A stretch of DNA of 64,000 nucleotides from Pseudomonas sp. Bc-h (GCF_002080045.1 NZ_MUIN01000001.1:194930-258929), one strand, 5' to 3'. Numbered from the stretch's first letter, positions 40,592 to 50,890 are shown. The notes: generated from the letters alone by a model not told the origin. Translations and numbers: made by a program.

Positions 40592-41917
40592 TTACAACGT
40601 CAACGTCAACCTGTTCAGCAACGCCCCCGGCAGCAGGTTCGACGCTGTCTGACGTTGACTGTAGGTGCTCGCCGAGAGGATGAGTTCCCTTTCGGTGGTC
40701 AATTGTTCCAGCGCGGCGCCCAGCAAACTGAACACGCTGTCGTCGAAACGCATGGTGCTGACCGGCGCCTTGATCTTGCCGTCCTCGACCCAGAAGGTCG
40801 CAAACCGCGTCATGCCGGTGATGCGCCCCGCAGTGCGGTCGGAGAAGTTCAGGTACCACAGATTGCTGATGTACAGGCCGGTGCCCAGCTCGTTGAGCAC
40901 GTCGTCCAGCGCCAGTGAGCCGCCGTTCATGGCGAGTGCGCTCGGGGATTCGCCCCAGCCAGCGCCGTTGGCTGCGAGGCCGTATTCGGCGGCGCTGCGC
41001 GAATCGATCAGGCGATCCTGCGCGGCGCCCTCGACCACCAGTGACAGGTCCGAGCGCGGGTAGCCCTCACCAGAGAACGCTGGCGACAGGGACCCTGTGA
41101 CCTGCTCGTTCAGGTTCACCAACGGACTCAACGTCGCCTGACCGTCATACAGGTGTTGCAGGGGACTGGTCTTGTCCTCCAGCGATTGCGCGGAGAACCC
41201 GCCCCAGCACAGCATGCCGATCACCTCCTCAAGCGCGGCAGGCGCCAGATAAGCGCGGTATTGCCCGGGCGTCAGTTTGTGCGACGGCTGGCCAAGAAAG
41301 GTCAGTTGCTCACGGGCCAGGGCGAAGCGTTTGGCGAACGCCTCATCGCTCCATTCGTGCCCGGCGTAATTGGCTTTTACCGCCTGCCCGTTTTCGTGGA
41401 ACAGGCTGAAGTCGAAGTTGAAGCTGTTCGCCTGATGCCAGCCCAGGGCGCCATTGGAACTGGCGAAGCCGCGATAGATCGGCCCGGCCGCGTAGATGCC
41501 GACCAGATCCAGCCCTTCGCCCAGTTGCGCGATCTGCTCGACGACGTGAGCGCTGTCGGGCAGCGGCACATCCTGAACATTACTGCTATGCCAGGCGTCG
41601 TCGTTGAGCAACAGATAGGGGTCTTCCGGCAGCAGTGTCAGGGTTTCGCGCAACTGATGCAGCGCTTCGGCCAGGCGCTGACGATCCACGGCTTCATCAC
41701 CGCAAAGCGTCAGGTTGAGGTCGGCGTGGCGGCGATCTTCGATCAGTTTGAAATACACGCTGGCCTGCTGAACATGACCGGCCTGACGCACCTTGGCGTG
41801 GTTGAAGCGAATGAAGTCAGAGGCCTCGGCGTTGTAGCCGAGGGTGAAGCGTTCCTGACGCGTGACAGCGCCGTGCAGCCAGTCGGCCAGAGCCTTGAAT
41901 TGGGCTTGATGGGACAT
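40592..41917 (-). CDS. TldE/PmbA-like protein
   Basis: Product of 441 residues related to PmbA/TldE, the non-metal partner of the heterodimeric TldD/TldE protease. It has no HExxxH motif. A late segment (GLYISNLWYLNFSDRTAGRITGMTRF, within about 345-375) matches the family C-terminal core. It would pair with the product of the gene immediately upstream to cleave unfolded or small peptides. Coupling is tight: its ATG overlaps the upstream stop by one base (TGATG). The protein is divergent from the housekeeping PmbA, so this is probably a second, paralogous pair. Confidence 0.87.
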   Translation of the reverse strand: MSHQAQFKALADWLHGAVTRQERFTLGYNAEASDFIRFNHAKVRQAGHVQQASVYFKLIEDRRHADLNLTLCGDEAVDRQRLAEALHQLRETLTLLPEDPYLLLNDDAWHSSNVQDVPLPDSAHVVEQIAQLGEGLDLVGIYAAGPIYRGFASSNGALGWHQANSFNFDFSLFHENGQAVKANYAGHEWSDEAFAKRFALAREQLTFLGQPSHKLTPGQYRAYLAPAALEEVIGMLCWGGFSAQSLEDKTSPLQHLYDGQATLSPLVNLNEQVTGSLSPAFSGEGYPRSDLSLVVEGAAQDRLIDSRSAAEYGLAANGAGWGESPSALAMNGGSLALDDVLNELGTGLYISNLWYLNFSDRTAGRITGMTRFATFWVEDGKIKAPVSTMRFDDSVFSLLGAALEQLTTERELILSASTYSQRQTASNLLPGALLNRLTLTL

Positions 41918-43359
41918 CAGGCGTCACCTCCGAAAACATCGACGTTTGCGAATACGCAGGCGGGCGAAGCATGGCCCACGCGCACTACCTGATTGGGTTC
42001 GCCCTTGCCGCAGTTCGGCGTACCCAGAACCTTGAAGGTGCTGGCGTCGCCGACCGCGCTGAGGTTGCGCCAGAACTGGGCGGAAATCGCCCGATAGTTC
42101 GGGTTCTTCACCACGCCTTTGAGTTCGCCGTTCTCGATCAACTGACCCCACTCGCAGCCAAACTGGAATTTGTTGCGTGCGTCGTCGATGGACCAGGAGC
42201 GGTTGGTGCTCATCAGGATGCCGTGCTCGATGCCGCCGATCAGTTGCTCCATCGATTTGTCGCCGGGTTCGATGTTGAGGTTGGCCATGCGGTCGATGGG
42301 TGCACGATTCCAGCTGCATGCGCGACTGTTGGCCACGCCTTCCATGCCCGAGCGGTACTGCGACAGCGCGCCGCCCAGCGGCCGTTCGAGCACCCCGTTG
42401 CGGATCAGGAACTGCTTGCTGGCCTGGGTGCCGTCGTCGTCGAAAGCGTAACTGGCCAGTTGCTCGGGAATATCCGGGTCGAAGGTCACGTTGAGCAGGT
42501 TCGAGCCGTATTGCAGGCTGCCGAAGTCGCTGGTCTTGACGAAGCTGGTGCCCGCGTAATTTCGTTCGTCGCCGAGAATGCGGTCCAGTTCCAGCGGGTG
42601 ACCGATGGATTCGTGGATCTGCAGGATCATCTGGTCTGGCGTCAGCAGCAGGTCTCGCGGGCCGGTGGGCGTGTTGGGCGCCATGATCAGTTGCAGCGCC
42701 TGATCGGCGACGTTGGCCGCAGCGCCGATGATACCGCAGGACGTAATGACTTCCGCGCCGCCCTGTTGGCCGAAGTTGTCGCGGCCCAGGCTACGGGTCT
42801 GGCTGCCTTGCCCGTCATACGCGGTCACGCTCAGACCCGGGAAGACGAAGCGCTGAGCCTGACGAATCTCGGCGCCGGCGTTGTTCAGGTAGATCTGCTC
42901 GACGTTTTCCAGGCCCAGGCTGACTTGCCAGTTGACCAGGCGCTCGTCCTTGGGCACCGAGGCGGATTCGCTGCCGAGCAGTGCGTAGCAGTCGCTCAGG
43001 GAGGGGAATGCGCTCGTCAGGTTGGGCGACAGGTAATCGGCGCGGCTGGTGGCCACGGCGTGGTCGCGCAAGTCGAGGAGGGCATGCGGGGCGAGCATCC
43101 TGGCCTGGGCTTCGGCCTGTTCAAGAGCGGCCTGCAAACCCCTTTGCGAGAGGTCGTTGGTGGCAGCGTAGGCTTCGACGCCATTGATGCGCACGGTCAG
43201 CATCGCGCCTTCATCGGTGCTCAGCTGCGGCGGTTCGGCAACGTTCTTGCGCACCGACAGGTGTTGGCTGATTTGCTTGACGTAACGCAGGGAGAAAAAC
43301 TGCGCGCTGCTCTGCAGGGCTGCGAACCGCTGCTTGAGTTGAGCGGAGAAGTCGAACAT
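41917..43359 (-). CDS. TldD-like zinc metallopeptidase
   Basis: Product of 480 residues. The zinc-binding HExxxH motif is visible as HESIGHPLELDR near residue 250, and the distal cysteine ligand region as TPNCGKGEPNQ near the C-terminus. TldD with TldE forms a ring-shaped peptidase that in E. coli matures microcin B17 and degrades CcdA. The start at 43359 has a strong AAGGAG nine bases upstream. It is first in a two-gene operon with the TldE-like gene. Confidence 0.9.
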   Translation of the reverse strand: MFDFSAQLKQRFAALQSSAQFFSLRYVKQISQHLSVRKNVAEPPQLSTDEGAMLTVRINGVEAYAATNDLSQRGLQAALEQAEAQARMLAPHALLDLRDHAVATSRADYLSPNLTSAFPSLSDCYALLGSESASVPKDERLVNWQVSLGLENVEQIYLNNAGAEIRQAQRFVFPGLSVTAYDGQGSQTRSLGRDNFGQQGGAEVITSCGIIGAAANVADQALQLIMAPNTPTGPRDLLLTPDQMILQIHESIGHPLELDRILGDERNYAGTSFVKTSDFGSLQYGSNLLNVTFDPDIPEQLASYAFDDDGTQASKQFLIRNGVLERPLGGALSQYRSGMEGVANSRACSWNRAPIDRMANLNIEPGDKSMEQLIGGIEHGILMSTNRSWSIDDARNKFQFGCEWGQLIENGELKGVVKNPNYRAISAQFWRNLSAVGDASTFKVLGTPNCGKGEPNQVVRVGHASPACVFANVDVFGGDA

Positions 43360-43519
43360 GCAGGAAGGCTCCTTGGCGATTCGGACGGGCAACGGTCCGA
43401 ATCATAGCGCGCTTGAGCGGTTCGGCGGGGAGTTAAGAAGTTGATGCGCGCCTGTGCCGTCCTCGAATGCGGAGCCCTAATCGCGAATGAGCCTCAGGCG
43501 GAATGCATTCGTGAGCAAT

Positions 43520-43556
43520 CCACTCCCACAGGCCGCGCCATGGCCTGTGGAAGTGG
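43520..43556. repeat. Inverted repeat downstream of betA
   Basis: Arms ccactcccacaggcc (43520-43534) and ggcctgtggaagtgg (43542-43556) with a seven-base loop, eight bases after the betA stop on the minus strand. No long U-run follows. It could stabilise or end the bet transcript. Confidence 0.65.
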
Positions 43557-43563
43557 CTTAGGC

Positions 43564-45270
43564 TCACCGCGCCGTTGTGCCCACTTCACGCATGGGCTTG
43601 CCGCGCACCGGTGCATCACCTGCCACGAAATACTTGGCAGTGCTACGTGGCAGTGGCGAACGTCCACGGATTCTGTCGGCGATCTTCTCGGCCATCATGA
43701 TCGTCGGCGCGTTGAGGTTACCGGTGGTGATGATCGGCATGATCGAAGCATCGACCACACGCAGGCTTTGCAGGCCGTGCACGCGTCCTTCGTGGTCGAC
43801 CACCGCCATTTCGTCGGTGCCCATCTTGCACGAGCACGATGGATGGAACGCTGTCTCGGCGTGTTCGCGCACGAACTGGTCGAGTTGCTCGTCGGTCTGC
43901 ACGTCGAGCCCGGGGCTGATTTCTCGGCCACGGTACTGGTCCAGTGCAGGCTGCTGCATGATCTCGCGGGTCAGGCGGATGCCGTCGCGAAACTCCTGCC
44001 AGTCCTGCTCGGTGGACATGTAGTTGAAGAGGATGCTCGGGTACTCGCGCGGGTTCTTCGACTTCAGCTGTACACGACCACGGCTGGGCGAGCGCATGGA
44101 GCCGACGTGCGCCTGGAAGCCATGCTCTTTCACGCCGTTACTGCCGTTGTAGTTAATCGCCACCGGCAGGAAGTGGTACTGAATGTTCGGCCATTCGAAC
44201 TCCTCGCGGGAGCGAATGAAACCACCGGCTTCGAACTGGTTGCTGGCGCCGATGCCCTTGCCCAGGAACATCCATTCGGCACCGATGGCCGGCTGGTTCC
44301 ACCAGAGCAGGGAAGGGTAGAGCGAGACCGGCTCCTTGCAGGCGTACTGCAGGTACATCTCAAGGTGGTCCTGAAGGTTTTCGCCAACGCCGGGCAGGTC
44401 ATGGACCACTGGAATTTCGAGTTTTTTCAACAGCGGGGCAGGGCCCACGCCGGAGCGCTGCAGGATCTGCGGCGAGGCGATCGCGCCGCTGCACAGCAAG
44501 ACTTCTTTGCGCGCACGGGCTTCGATGCGGGTGTCGCTGTCGCCGACCATGTACGCCACGCCGACAGCGCGCTTGCCGTCGAACAGGATGCGATCGGTCA
44601 ACGCGTGGGTGACGATGGTCAGGGTCGAGCGCTTCTTGGCTTCATCCAGATAGCCCCGCGCTGTGCTGGCGCGACGGCCATTGGGCGTGACCGTGCGGTC
44701 CATCGGGCCGAAGCCTTCCTGTTGATAACCATTGAGGTCTTCGGTCCGCGGATAGCCCGCTTGCACACCCGCCTCGACCATTGCGTGGAACAGCGGGTTG
44801 TTACCGGCCTTGGGCGTAGTCACGCTGACCGGGCCTTCGCCGCCGTGGTAATCGTTGGGGCCGATGTCGCGGGTCTCTGCCTTGCGGAAGTACGGCAGGC
44901 AATCCAGATAGCTCCAGTCTTCCAGACCGGGCAGCTTTGCCCAGCCGTCATAGTCCATGGCGTTGCCACGGATGTAGCACATGCCGTTGATCAGCGACGA
45001 ACCGCCCAGGCCCTTGCCGCGACCGCACTCCATCCGGCGGTTGTCCATGTGCGGCTCTGGATCGGTTTCGTAGGCCCAGTTGTAGCGGCGGCCTTGCAGC
45101 GGGAAAGCCAGCGCGGCAGGCATTTGCGTGCGGAAGTCGGCGCGGTAATCCGGGCCGCCAGCTTCGAGCAACAGGACAGTGACGCCCGCGTCTTCGGTGA
45201 GACGGGCTGCCAGGGTATTACCCGCCGAGCCTGCGCCGATGATGATGTAATCGTATTCGGAGGTGTTCAT
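43564..45270 (-). CDS. betA: Choline dehydrogenase BetA
   Basis: Product of 568 residues of the GMC oxidoreductase family. The FAD-binding motif [13 protein letters not shown] is at the N-terminus, GMC signature 1 is around [15 protein letters not shown], and the C-terminal active site is HPSCSCKMG with the later GNLNAPT. It oxidises choline to betaine aldehyde at the membrane. The start at 45270 ([12 protein letters not shown]) has GGAG five bases upstream. It is third in the betI-betB-betA operon. Confidence 0.97.
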   Translation of the reverse strand: MNTSEYDYIIIGAGSAGNTLAARLTEDAGVTVLLLEAGGPDYRADFRTQMPAALAFPLQGRRYNWAYETDPEPHMDNRRMECGRGKGLGGSSLINGMCYIRGNAMDYDGWAKLPGLEDWSYLDCLPYFRKAETRDIGPNDYHGGEGPVSVTTPKAGNNPLFHAMVEAGVQAGYPRTEDLNGYQQEGFGPMDRTVTPNGRRASTARGYLDEAKKRSTLTIVTHALTDRILFDGKRAVGVAYMVGDSDTRIEARARKEVLLCSGAIASPQILQRSGVGPAPLLKKLEIPVVHDLPGVGENLQDHLEMYLQYACKEPVSLYPSLLWWNQPAIGAEWMFLGKGIGASNQFEAGGFIRSREEFEWPNIQYHFLPVAINYNGSNGVKEHGFQAHVGSMRSPSRGRVQLKSKNPREYPSILFNYMSTEQDWQEFRDGIRLTREIMQQPALDQYRGREISPGLDVQTDEQLDQFVREHAETAFHPSCSCKMGTDEMAVVDHEGRVHGLQSLRVVDASIMPIITTGNLNAPTIMMAEKIADRIRGRSPLPRSTAKYFVAGDAPVRGKPMREVGTTAR

Positions 45271-45282
45271 AAGGGCTCCGTA

Positions 45283-45392
45283 AAGCGGCAAGCCCCAAGC
45301 CTCAAGCTGCCAGAAAAAGCAGCGAAGCCGAGCTTGCGAATGAATGTGTGGAGCGGCAAGCAGGATCTGCTGTTTCTTGAAGCTTGCCGCTT
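45283..45392. repeat. Inverted repeat between betA and betB
   Basis: A left arm from aagcggcaagc (45283-45322, with an insertion) and a right arm ctgctgtttcttgaagc...cgctt (45367-45392) fold on each other. It fills most of the 139-base gap between two genes of one operon, so it may reduce betA relative to betB. Confidence 0.75.
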
Positions 45393-45409
45393 GTAACTAG
45401 ACGCTGCTC

Positions 45410-46882
45410 TCAGAACACCGACGCGTAATCGCCCAGCTCGACCTGTACCGATTTGATCCGCGTGTACTGCGCCAGCGAGCTGATGCCGTTCTCACGACCT
45501 ACGCCCGATTGCTTGTAGCCACCTACCGGCATTTTTGCGTCGGACTCGCCCCAGGCGTTGATCCAGCAGATACCGGCTTCCAGTTGATGGATCACGCGAT
45601 GGGCGCGGTTGATGTCGCGAGTGACGATACCGGCGGCCAGACCGAACTCGGTGTCGTTGGCACGGCGGATCACTTCATCTTCGGACTCGTAGCTGAGAAT
45701 GCTCATCACCGGGCCGAAGATTTCTTCTTTGACGATGGTCATCTCGTCGGTGCAGTCGGTGAACACCGTTGGCGCCACGAATGCGCCCTTGGCGAGTTCG
45801 CCGTCGGTCAGGCGATCACCGCCGATCAACAGACGCGCGCCTTCTTCCTTGCCCTTGGCGATGTAGCCCAACACGCTTTCCATGTGAGCGAAGCTCACCA
45901 GCGGGCCGAAGTTGGTGTTGTCGTCTTCCGGGTTGCCGACGCGAATGCGTTTGATGCGCTCGAGGATCTTGGCCTCGAACGCCGCTTTCAATGCGCTTGG
46001 CACGAACACGCGGGTGCCATTGGTGCAGACCTGACCGGAGCTGTAGAAGTTGGCCATCATCGCAATGTCGGCGGCGCGATCCAGATCGGCATCGTCGAAG
46101 ATGATCAGCGGCGACTTGCCGCCCAGTTCCATGGTCACTTCCTTGAGCGAAGAACTCGAGGCGCTGGCCATGACTTTCTTGCCGGTGTCGGTGCCGCCGG
46201 TGAACGAGACTTTCTCGATGCGCGGGTGCTCGGTCAGCCAGGTGCCGACTTCGCGGCCACTGCCGGTCAGCACGTTGAACACGCCATCCGGGAGGCCGGC
46301 TTCGGTGTAGATTTCAGCGAGTTTTAGCGTGGTCAGCGAGGTGACTTCGCTTGGCTTGAAAATCATCGCGTTGCCCGCAGCCAGCGCAGGCGCTGATTTC
46401 CACAGAGCGATCTGGATCGGGTAGTTCCAGGCGCCAATACCCACGGTCACACCCAGTGGCTCACGGCGGGTGTAAACGAAGGAGGACGTGCGCAGCGGAA
46501 TCTGCTCGCCTTCGATGGCCGGGACCAGACCTGCGTAGTACTCGAGCACATCGGCACCTGTGACGATGTCGACGTATCTGGTTTCAGAGATCGATTTGCC
46601 GGTGTCCAGGGTTTCCAGTGCGGCCAACTCATCGTTGCGCTCACGCAGGATGTCGACGGCACGGCGCAGCACGCGGGAGCGTTCCATGGCGGTCATTGCG
46701 GCCCAGATCTTCTGGCCCTTTTCAGCGCTGGCTACAGCACGTTCGACGTCTGCCTGACTGGCCCGCTGAACCTTGGCCAGGACTTCGCCATTGGCCGGGT
46801 TGATGGCTTCGAAGGTCGCGTCGCTGCTGGCGTCGACGTAACCACCGTCAATGTAGAGTTTTTGCAATTCGAAACGGGCCAT
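45410..46882 (-). CDS. betB: Betaine aldehyde dehydrogenase BetB
   Basis: Product of 490 residues, full length. Aldehyde dehydrogenase motifs: the glutamate base in MELGGKSP and the catalytic cysteine in [14 protein letters not shown]. The N-terminus is typical of BetB ([16 protein letters not shown]). It converts betaine aldehyde to glycine betaine using NAD(P). GAGGA lies four to five bases before the ATG. It is second in the bet operon, 75 bases after betI. Confidence 0.97.
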   Translation of the reverse strand: MARFELQKLYIDGGYVDASSDATFEAINPANGEVLAKVQRASQADVERAVASAEKGQKIWAAMTAMERSRVLRRAVDILRERNDELAALETLDTGKSISETRYVDIVTGADVLEYYAGLVPAIEGEQIPLRTSSFVYTRREPLGVTVGIGAWNYPIQIALWKSAPALAAGNAMIFKPSEVTSLTTLKLAEIYTEAGLPDGVFNVLTGSGREVGTWLTEHPRIEKVSFTGGTDTGKKVMASASSSSLKEVTMELGGKSPLIIFDDADLDRAADIAMMANFYSSGQVCTNGTRVFVPSALKAAFEAKILERIKRIRVGNPEDDNTNFGPLVSFAHMESVLGYIAKGKEEGARLLIGGDRLTDGELAKGAFVAPTVFTDCTDEMTIVKEEIFGPVMSILSYESEDEVIRRANDTEFGLAAGIVTRDINRAHRVIHQLEAGICWINAWGESDAKMPVGGYKQSGVGRENGISSLAQYTRIKSVQVELGDYASVF

Positions 46883-46957
46883 AGAGTCCTCGCGGTAGTC
46901 GGTGAATGGCGTTGATCGTGCGCGCTGAGCGCGACCGTGATCGGTGCGGCGGCTGCT

Positions 46958-47551
46958 TCAGCTCACCGCTTTTGCCAGTTGTAGATCCATGTATTCAAAG
47001 GCGATCTGTTGCGCCTGTTCGGTATCGAAGGCGTCGCCGGAAAGCGCGCCGCGCAGCCACAAGCCATCGATCAATGCGGCCAGGCCGCGGGCAGCGGTGC
47101 GTGCGTCGTCCAGAGTCAGCACGCGGCGGAACTGGCAGCACAGGTTCGAATACAGGCGGTGATCGTTGATCCGCTGTAACCGGTGCAGTGCCGGCGAATG
47201 CATGCTGGTGGCCCAGAAGGCCAGCCAGGTTTTCATCGCCGGGCCGTTGACCTGACTGGCATCGAAGTTGCCCTCGATGATCACTTTCAGGTGCGCCCTT
47301 GGGCTGTCGTCGGTCAGTGCCTGACGGCGCTCGGCGACGTTGATGATCAGTGCATTCATCAGGTGGCGCATGGTCGCTGCGATCAGGCCGTTCTTGTCCT
47401 GAAAGTAGTGACTGATGATGCCGTTGGAGACTCCCGCCAGTTTGGCGATGAGCGCGATGCTGGCGTCGCCCATTCCGACCTGATCGACCGCAGTGAGGGT
47501 GGCCTGGATCAGCTGTTGACGACGAATGGGTTGCATACCGACCTTGGGCAT
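46958..47551 (-). CDS. betI: Transcriptional repressor BetI
   Basis: Product of 197 residues, TetR family. The N-terminal helix-turn-helix ([10 protein letters not shown], then [22 protein letters not shown] at about 12-50) and the choline-sensing C-terminal domain match BetI. It represses the bet operon until choline is present. A strong AAGGAG lies seven bases before the ATG. A perfect palindrome 69 bases upstream is a good operator candidate. Confidence 0.97.
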   Translation of the reverse strand: MPKVGMQPIRRQQLIQATLTAVDQVGMGDASIALIAKLAGVSNGIISHYFQDKNGLIAATMRHLMNALIINVAERRQALTDDSPRAHLKVIIEGNFDASQVNGPAMKTWLAFWATSMHSPALHRLQRINDHRLYSNLCCQFRRVLTLDDARTAARGLAALIDGLWLRGALSGDAFDTEQAQQIAFEYMDLQLAKAVS

Positions 47552-47619
47552 CTTGAGTCTCCTTGGCTCGCCGAGTGATCGTGAATGACTGAAAACGGCC
47601 TACAGTCTATTGCTTTTTA

Positions 47620-47633
47620 ATTGAACGTTCAAT
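47620..47633. promoter_or_regulatory. Probable BetI operator
   Basis: attgaacgttcaat is an exact 14-base palindrome upstream of betI, in an AT-rich stretch where the bet promoter is expected. TetR-type regulators such as BetI bind TTGANNGTTCAA-like elements, and this position would block the operon promoter. Confidence 0.78.
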
Positions 47634-47699
47634 CAACAAAAAAAGATGGGCGTGCGCAAAGGCTGTAAACGGCAACTTCTGCGAGGCCGGATCCTATGC

Positions 47700-47810
47700 T
47701 GATCGTTCCCCACGCTCTGCGTGGGAATGCCGCCCCTGACGCTCCGCGTCATACCGTTGGACGCGGAGCGTCCCGAGATGCATTCCCACGCGGAGCGTGG
47801 AAACTATCAG
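47700..47810. repeat. Pseudomonas inverted repeat ('gatcgttcccacgc' family)
   Basis: Several nested palindromes (cacgctctgcgtgg, gacgctccgcgtc, cacgcggagcgtgg). It occupies the gap between betI and cbcV. In Pseudomonas aeruginosa a choline transporter gene, betT1, lies at this position. Confidence 0.9.
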
Positions 47811-47851
47811 ATCAGATCTGCTACAGGTATTGCGTTAAGCGTGTGTCGCGA

Positions 47852-49033
47852 TCAACCGTGATTCTTGCCGAGCAACGCGTGGTACAGCTCGCTGTCACCC
47901 AGGATACCGACCAGTTTGTTGTTCTCTTGCAGCACCAGCTTGTTGCCGGTGTGATAGCGGATCTGCAGTGCTTCACGCATGCCGATATCCGAATGCACGA
48001 CGGTTGGACGGCGACCGAGGTTTTCGACCGACTGGCCAGGCTCCCAGCTTTGCATATCAACCGCGGCGCCGTGCTGGCGCAGGCCTGTGATCTGGTTACC
48101 GTCAGCCAGGTCGATCCACGAATCGTCGCCCGGATCCAGGCACACCTGGGAGCCGTTGATGCGCGTGCAGTCGGTGATCGGGCGCATCAGGCTGCGGCCG
48201 CAGAGCACGTTCAGCGGGTTGGTGTGGGCGACGAAGGTACGCACGTATTCGTCCGCAGGGTTCAAGACGATCTCTTCCGGCACGCTGTACTGAATGATCC
48301 GGCCGTCTTTCATGATCGCGATCCGGGTGCCCAGCTTGAGGGCTTCGTCCAGGTCGTGGCTCACGAAGACGATGGTCTTGCTCAGTTTCTTCTGCAACGC
48401 CAGCAACTCATCCTGCAGGCCCTGACGGATCAGCGGGTCAAGTGCGGAAAAAGGTTCGTCCATCAGCAGAATGTCGGCGTCCATCGCCAGTGCGCGGGCC
48501 AGGCCAACACGTTGCTGCATACCGCCGGAGAGTTCGTCGGGCTTCTTGTTGCGCCACTGGGTCAGGCCCACCAGCTCGAGTTTCTCGTCGACCAGTTGGC
48601 GACGTTCCTTTTCAGGACGACCCTGCATTTCCAGGCCGAAGCTGATGTTCTCGCGAACGGTCAGCCAGGGCATCAATGCGAACTTCTGGAACACCATGGC
48701 GATGCGCTTGGTGCGCATCATCTTCAGCTCTGCTGGTGTGCAGTTGGCGATGTTGATCTGCTTGCCTTCGTGCTCGACGAACAACGAGCCACGGCTCACG
48801 GTGTTCAGGCCATTGATGCAGCGCAGCAGGCTGGACTTGCCCGAACCGGACAAGCCCATCAGTACGCAGATTTCACCTTTGTTGATTTCCAGGCTGGCTT
48901 TTTCAACGCCAACGATCTGGCCGGTTTTCTTGAGGATTTCTGGCCGCGCGAGGCCCTGATCCAGCAGCTTGAGAGCCTCACGCGGGTCTTTGGAGAAGAC
49001 GACGTCTACCTGGTCGAATTTGATGATGCTCAT
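47852..49033 (-). CDS. cbcV: Choline/betaine/carnitine ABC transporter ATPase CbcV
   Basis: Product of 393 residues. Walker A GLSGSGKS, the ABC signature LSGGMQQR and Walker B ILLMDEPFSALD are present, and the C-terminal 110 residues form CBS-like regulatory domains, as in ProV/OpuA-type ATPases. It powers uptake of choline and related quaternary amines with CbcW and the binding protein CbcX. It overlaps cbcW by four bases. Gene order and divergence from sdaB match P. aeruginosa. Confidence 0.94.
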   Translation of the reverse strand: MSIIKFDQVDVVFSKDPREALKLLDQGLARPEILKKTGQIVGVEKASLEINKGEICVLMGLSGSGKSSLLRCINGLNTVSRGSLFVEHEGKQINIANCTPAELKMMRTKRIAMVFQKFALMPWLTVRENISFGLEMQGRPEKERRQLVDEKLELVGLTQWRNKKPDELSGGMQQRVGLARALAMDADILLMDEPFSALDPLIRQGLQDELLALQKKLSKTIVFVSHDLDEALKLGTRIAIMKDGRIIQYSVPEEIVLNPADEYVRTFVAHTNPLNVLCGRSLMRPITDCTRINGSQVCLDPGDDSWIDLADGNQITGLRQHGAAVDMQSWEPGQSVENLGRRPTVVHSDIGMREALQIRYHTGNKLVLQENNKLVGILGDSELYHALLGKNHG

Positions 49034-49875
49034 GCGTCGGCCCTCACTTTAGCGTCGGGTTGTTTGCAGATACGGTCGAGCATGATCGCCAGCAATACGA
49101 TCGCCAGGCCTGCTTCGAAGCCCAGTGCGATATCAGCAGTGTTCAGTGCATTGACCACAGGTTTGCCCAGGCCGTCGGCGCCAACCAGCGCTGCAATCAC
49201 CACCATCGACAGCGACAGCATGATGCACTGGGTGATACCGGCCGCGATGCTTGGCATGGCGTGGGGCAGTTCGATTCGGGACAGCAGTTGACGACGGGAA
49301 CAGCCGAAGGCCTTGCCGGCGTCGAGCAGTTCTTGCGGGACATCGCAGATGCCCAGATAGGTCAGTCGGATGGGTGCGGCAATCGCGAACACCACCGTCG
49401 AAATCAGACCCGGCACCACGCCCAGCCCGAAGAGGGTCAGGGTCGGAATCAGGTAAACGAAAGTAGGCACGGTCTGCATCAGGTCGAGGACGGGACGCAT
49501 GCAGGTGTAAAACATCGGCTTGTGCGCGGCAACGATGCCCAGCGGCACGCCGATGACGACACACACCAGGGTGGCGAACAGCACCTGGGCCAGCGTCTCC
49601 ATGGTTTCCTGCCAGTAACCCAGGTTCAGGATCAGCAGAAAGGAGATCACGACGAAAGCGGTCAGGCCCCATTTGCGCTGAATGTAATGAGCCAGCAGAG
49701 CAATCAGGCCGATCAGGACAAAAGGATTGAACCAGGTCAGACCGCCGGTCAGTCCGTGGATCATGGCTTCCAGTGACGAGGCGATGGCGTCGAAGGTGCT
49801 GGCGCCGTGTTGGGTCAGCCAGTCCACAAAGCCTGCAATGTACTGGCCTAGGGGGATTTTATGATCAGTCAGCAT
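49030..49875 (-). CDS. cbcW: Choline ABC transporter permease CbcW
   Basis: Product of 281 residues with about six membrane helices and the binding-protein-dependent permease EAA-like loop (GKAFGCSRRQLLSRIELPHAMPSI, at about 185-210). It forms the channel of the choline/betaine/carnitine importer. It lies between cbcX (67-base gap) and cbcV (ATGA overlap). Confidence 0.94.
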   Translation of the reverse strand: MLTDHKIPLGQYIAGFVDWLTQHGASTFDAIASSLEAMIHGLTGGLTWFNPFVLIGLIALLAHYIQRKWGLTAFVVISFLLILNLGYWQETMETLAQVLFATLVCVVIGVPLGIVAAHKPMFYTCMRPVLDLMQTVPTFVYLIPTLTLFGLGVVPGLISTVVFAIAAPIRLTYLGICDVPQELLDAGKAFGCSRRQLLSRIELPHAMPSIAAGITQCIMLSLSMVVIAALVGADGLGKPVVNALNTADIALGFEAGLAIVLLAIMLDRICKQPDAKVRADA

Positions 49876-49942
49876 GATATCGATTGTCCGCGTGCGGGAT
49901 GAAAAGAGGACAACAGGCGGGCGAACCCGCCTGCGTGTCGAG

Positions 49943-50890
49943 TTACTTCGTCAGCTCGGCTTTTGCGGCTTCCAGGCCAGGTTTACCGTCCACTGTGGTG
50001 ACACCCGCCAGCCAGGTGTCGAGTACTTGAGGGTTCTTCTTCAGCCATGCCTTGGCTGCTGCTTCAGGCTTCATCTTGTCGTCCAGGATGTTGCCCATCA
50101 GTTCGCTTTCCATGTCGACCGTGAACTGCAGGTTTTTCAGCAGTTGACCGACGTTGCTGCATTCGGAGACGTAGCCCTTGCGGGTGTTGGTCGCAACGGT
50201 CGCAGCGCCGAAATCGGGGCCGAAGAAGTCGTCGCCGCCGGTCAGGTACTGGATCTTGAAGCGCTTGTTCATTGGATGCGGTGCCCAGCCGAGAAACACC
50301 ACGGCGGTGTCACGCTTGGAGGCGCGGTCGACCTGGGAGAGCATGCCTGCCTCGCTTGACTCGACCATCTTGAACCCCGCCGTTTTCAGGCCGAAGGCGT
50401 CTTTGTCGATCATGCTCTGGATCAGGCGGTTGCCGTCGTTGCCCGGCTCGATGCCGTAGATCTTGCCGTCGAGTTCTTTCTTGAATTTGGCGATGTCGGC
50501 GAAATCGTGCAGGCCTTTGTCGTACAGCGCTTGCGGTACGGCCAGGGTGTATTTGGCGCCAGTGAGGTTGGTGCGCACCACGTCAACGGTGCCGGCGTCG
50601 CGGTAGGCCTTGATGTCGTTTTCCATGGTCGGCATCCAGTTGCCGAGGAACACGTCCATGTTCTTGCCATCGGCCAGCGACTTGTAAGTCACCGGTACGG
50701 AAATCATAGTGGTTTTGGTCTTGTAGCCCAGCGACTGGAGGACAACGCTGGTGGTGGCGGTCGTTGCAGTGATATCGGTCCAGCCTACATCGGAAAAATT
50801 GACCGTCTGACAGGCCGCAGGCTCTGCAGCCTGGGCCAGCATGGGCAGACTCAGCACAACGCCCAGCAACAGCTTTTGTGAACCTTTCAT
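49943..50890 (-). CDS. cbcX: Choline-binding periplasmic protein CbcX
   Basis: Product of 315 residues. Signal peptide MKGSQKLLLGVVLSLPMLAQA is cleaved before AEPAACQ. The mature protein is an OpuAC-type solute-binding protein; conserved aromatic residues likely to cage the trimethylammonium group lie in VGWTD, GNWMP and FLGWAPHPMN. Start chosen from the signal peptide and AAGGAG seven bases upstream. First gene of cbcXWV. Confidence 0.95.
   Translation of the reverse strand: MKGSQKLLLGVVLSLPMLAQAAEPAACQTVNFSDVGWTDITATTATTSVVLQSLGYKTKTTMISVPVTYKSLADGKNMDVFLGNWMPTMENDIKAYRDAGTVDVVRTNLTGAKYTLAVPQALYDKGLHDFADIAKFKKELDGKIYGIEPGNDGNRLIQSMIDKDAFGLKTAGFKMVESSEAGMLSQVDRASKRDTAVVFLGWAPHPMNKRFKIQYLTGGDDFFGPDFGAATVATNTRKGYVSECSNVGQLLKNLQFTVDMESELMGNILDDKMKPEAAAKAWLKKNPQVLDTWLAGVTTVDGKPGLEAAKAELTK

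Noticed and set aside
41971..43407. Open frame of 478 codons opposite the TldD-like gene
   Set aside because: Antisense shadow; the TldD-like frame has the zinc motif and a strong ribosome-binding site.
43441..45396. Very long open frame on the plus strand opposite betA (about 650 codons)
   Set aside because: It is antisense to a full-length betA with clear motifs. Long antisense frames are common in high-GC DNA, and this one shows no recognisable domain.
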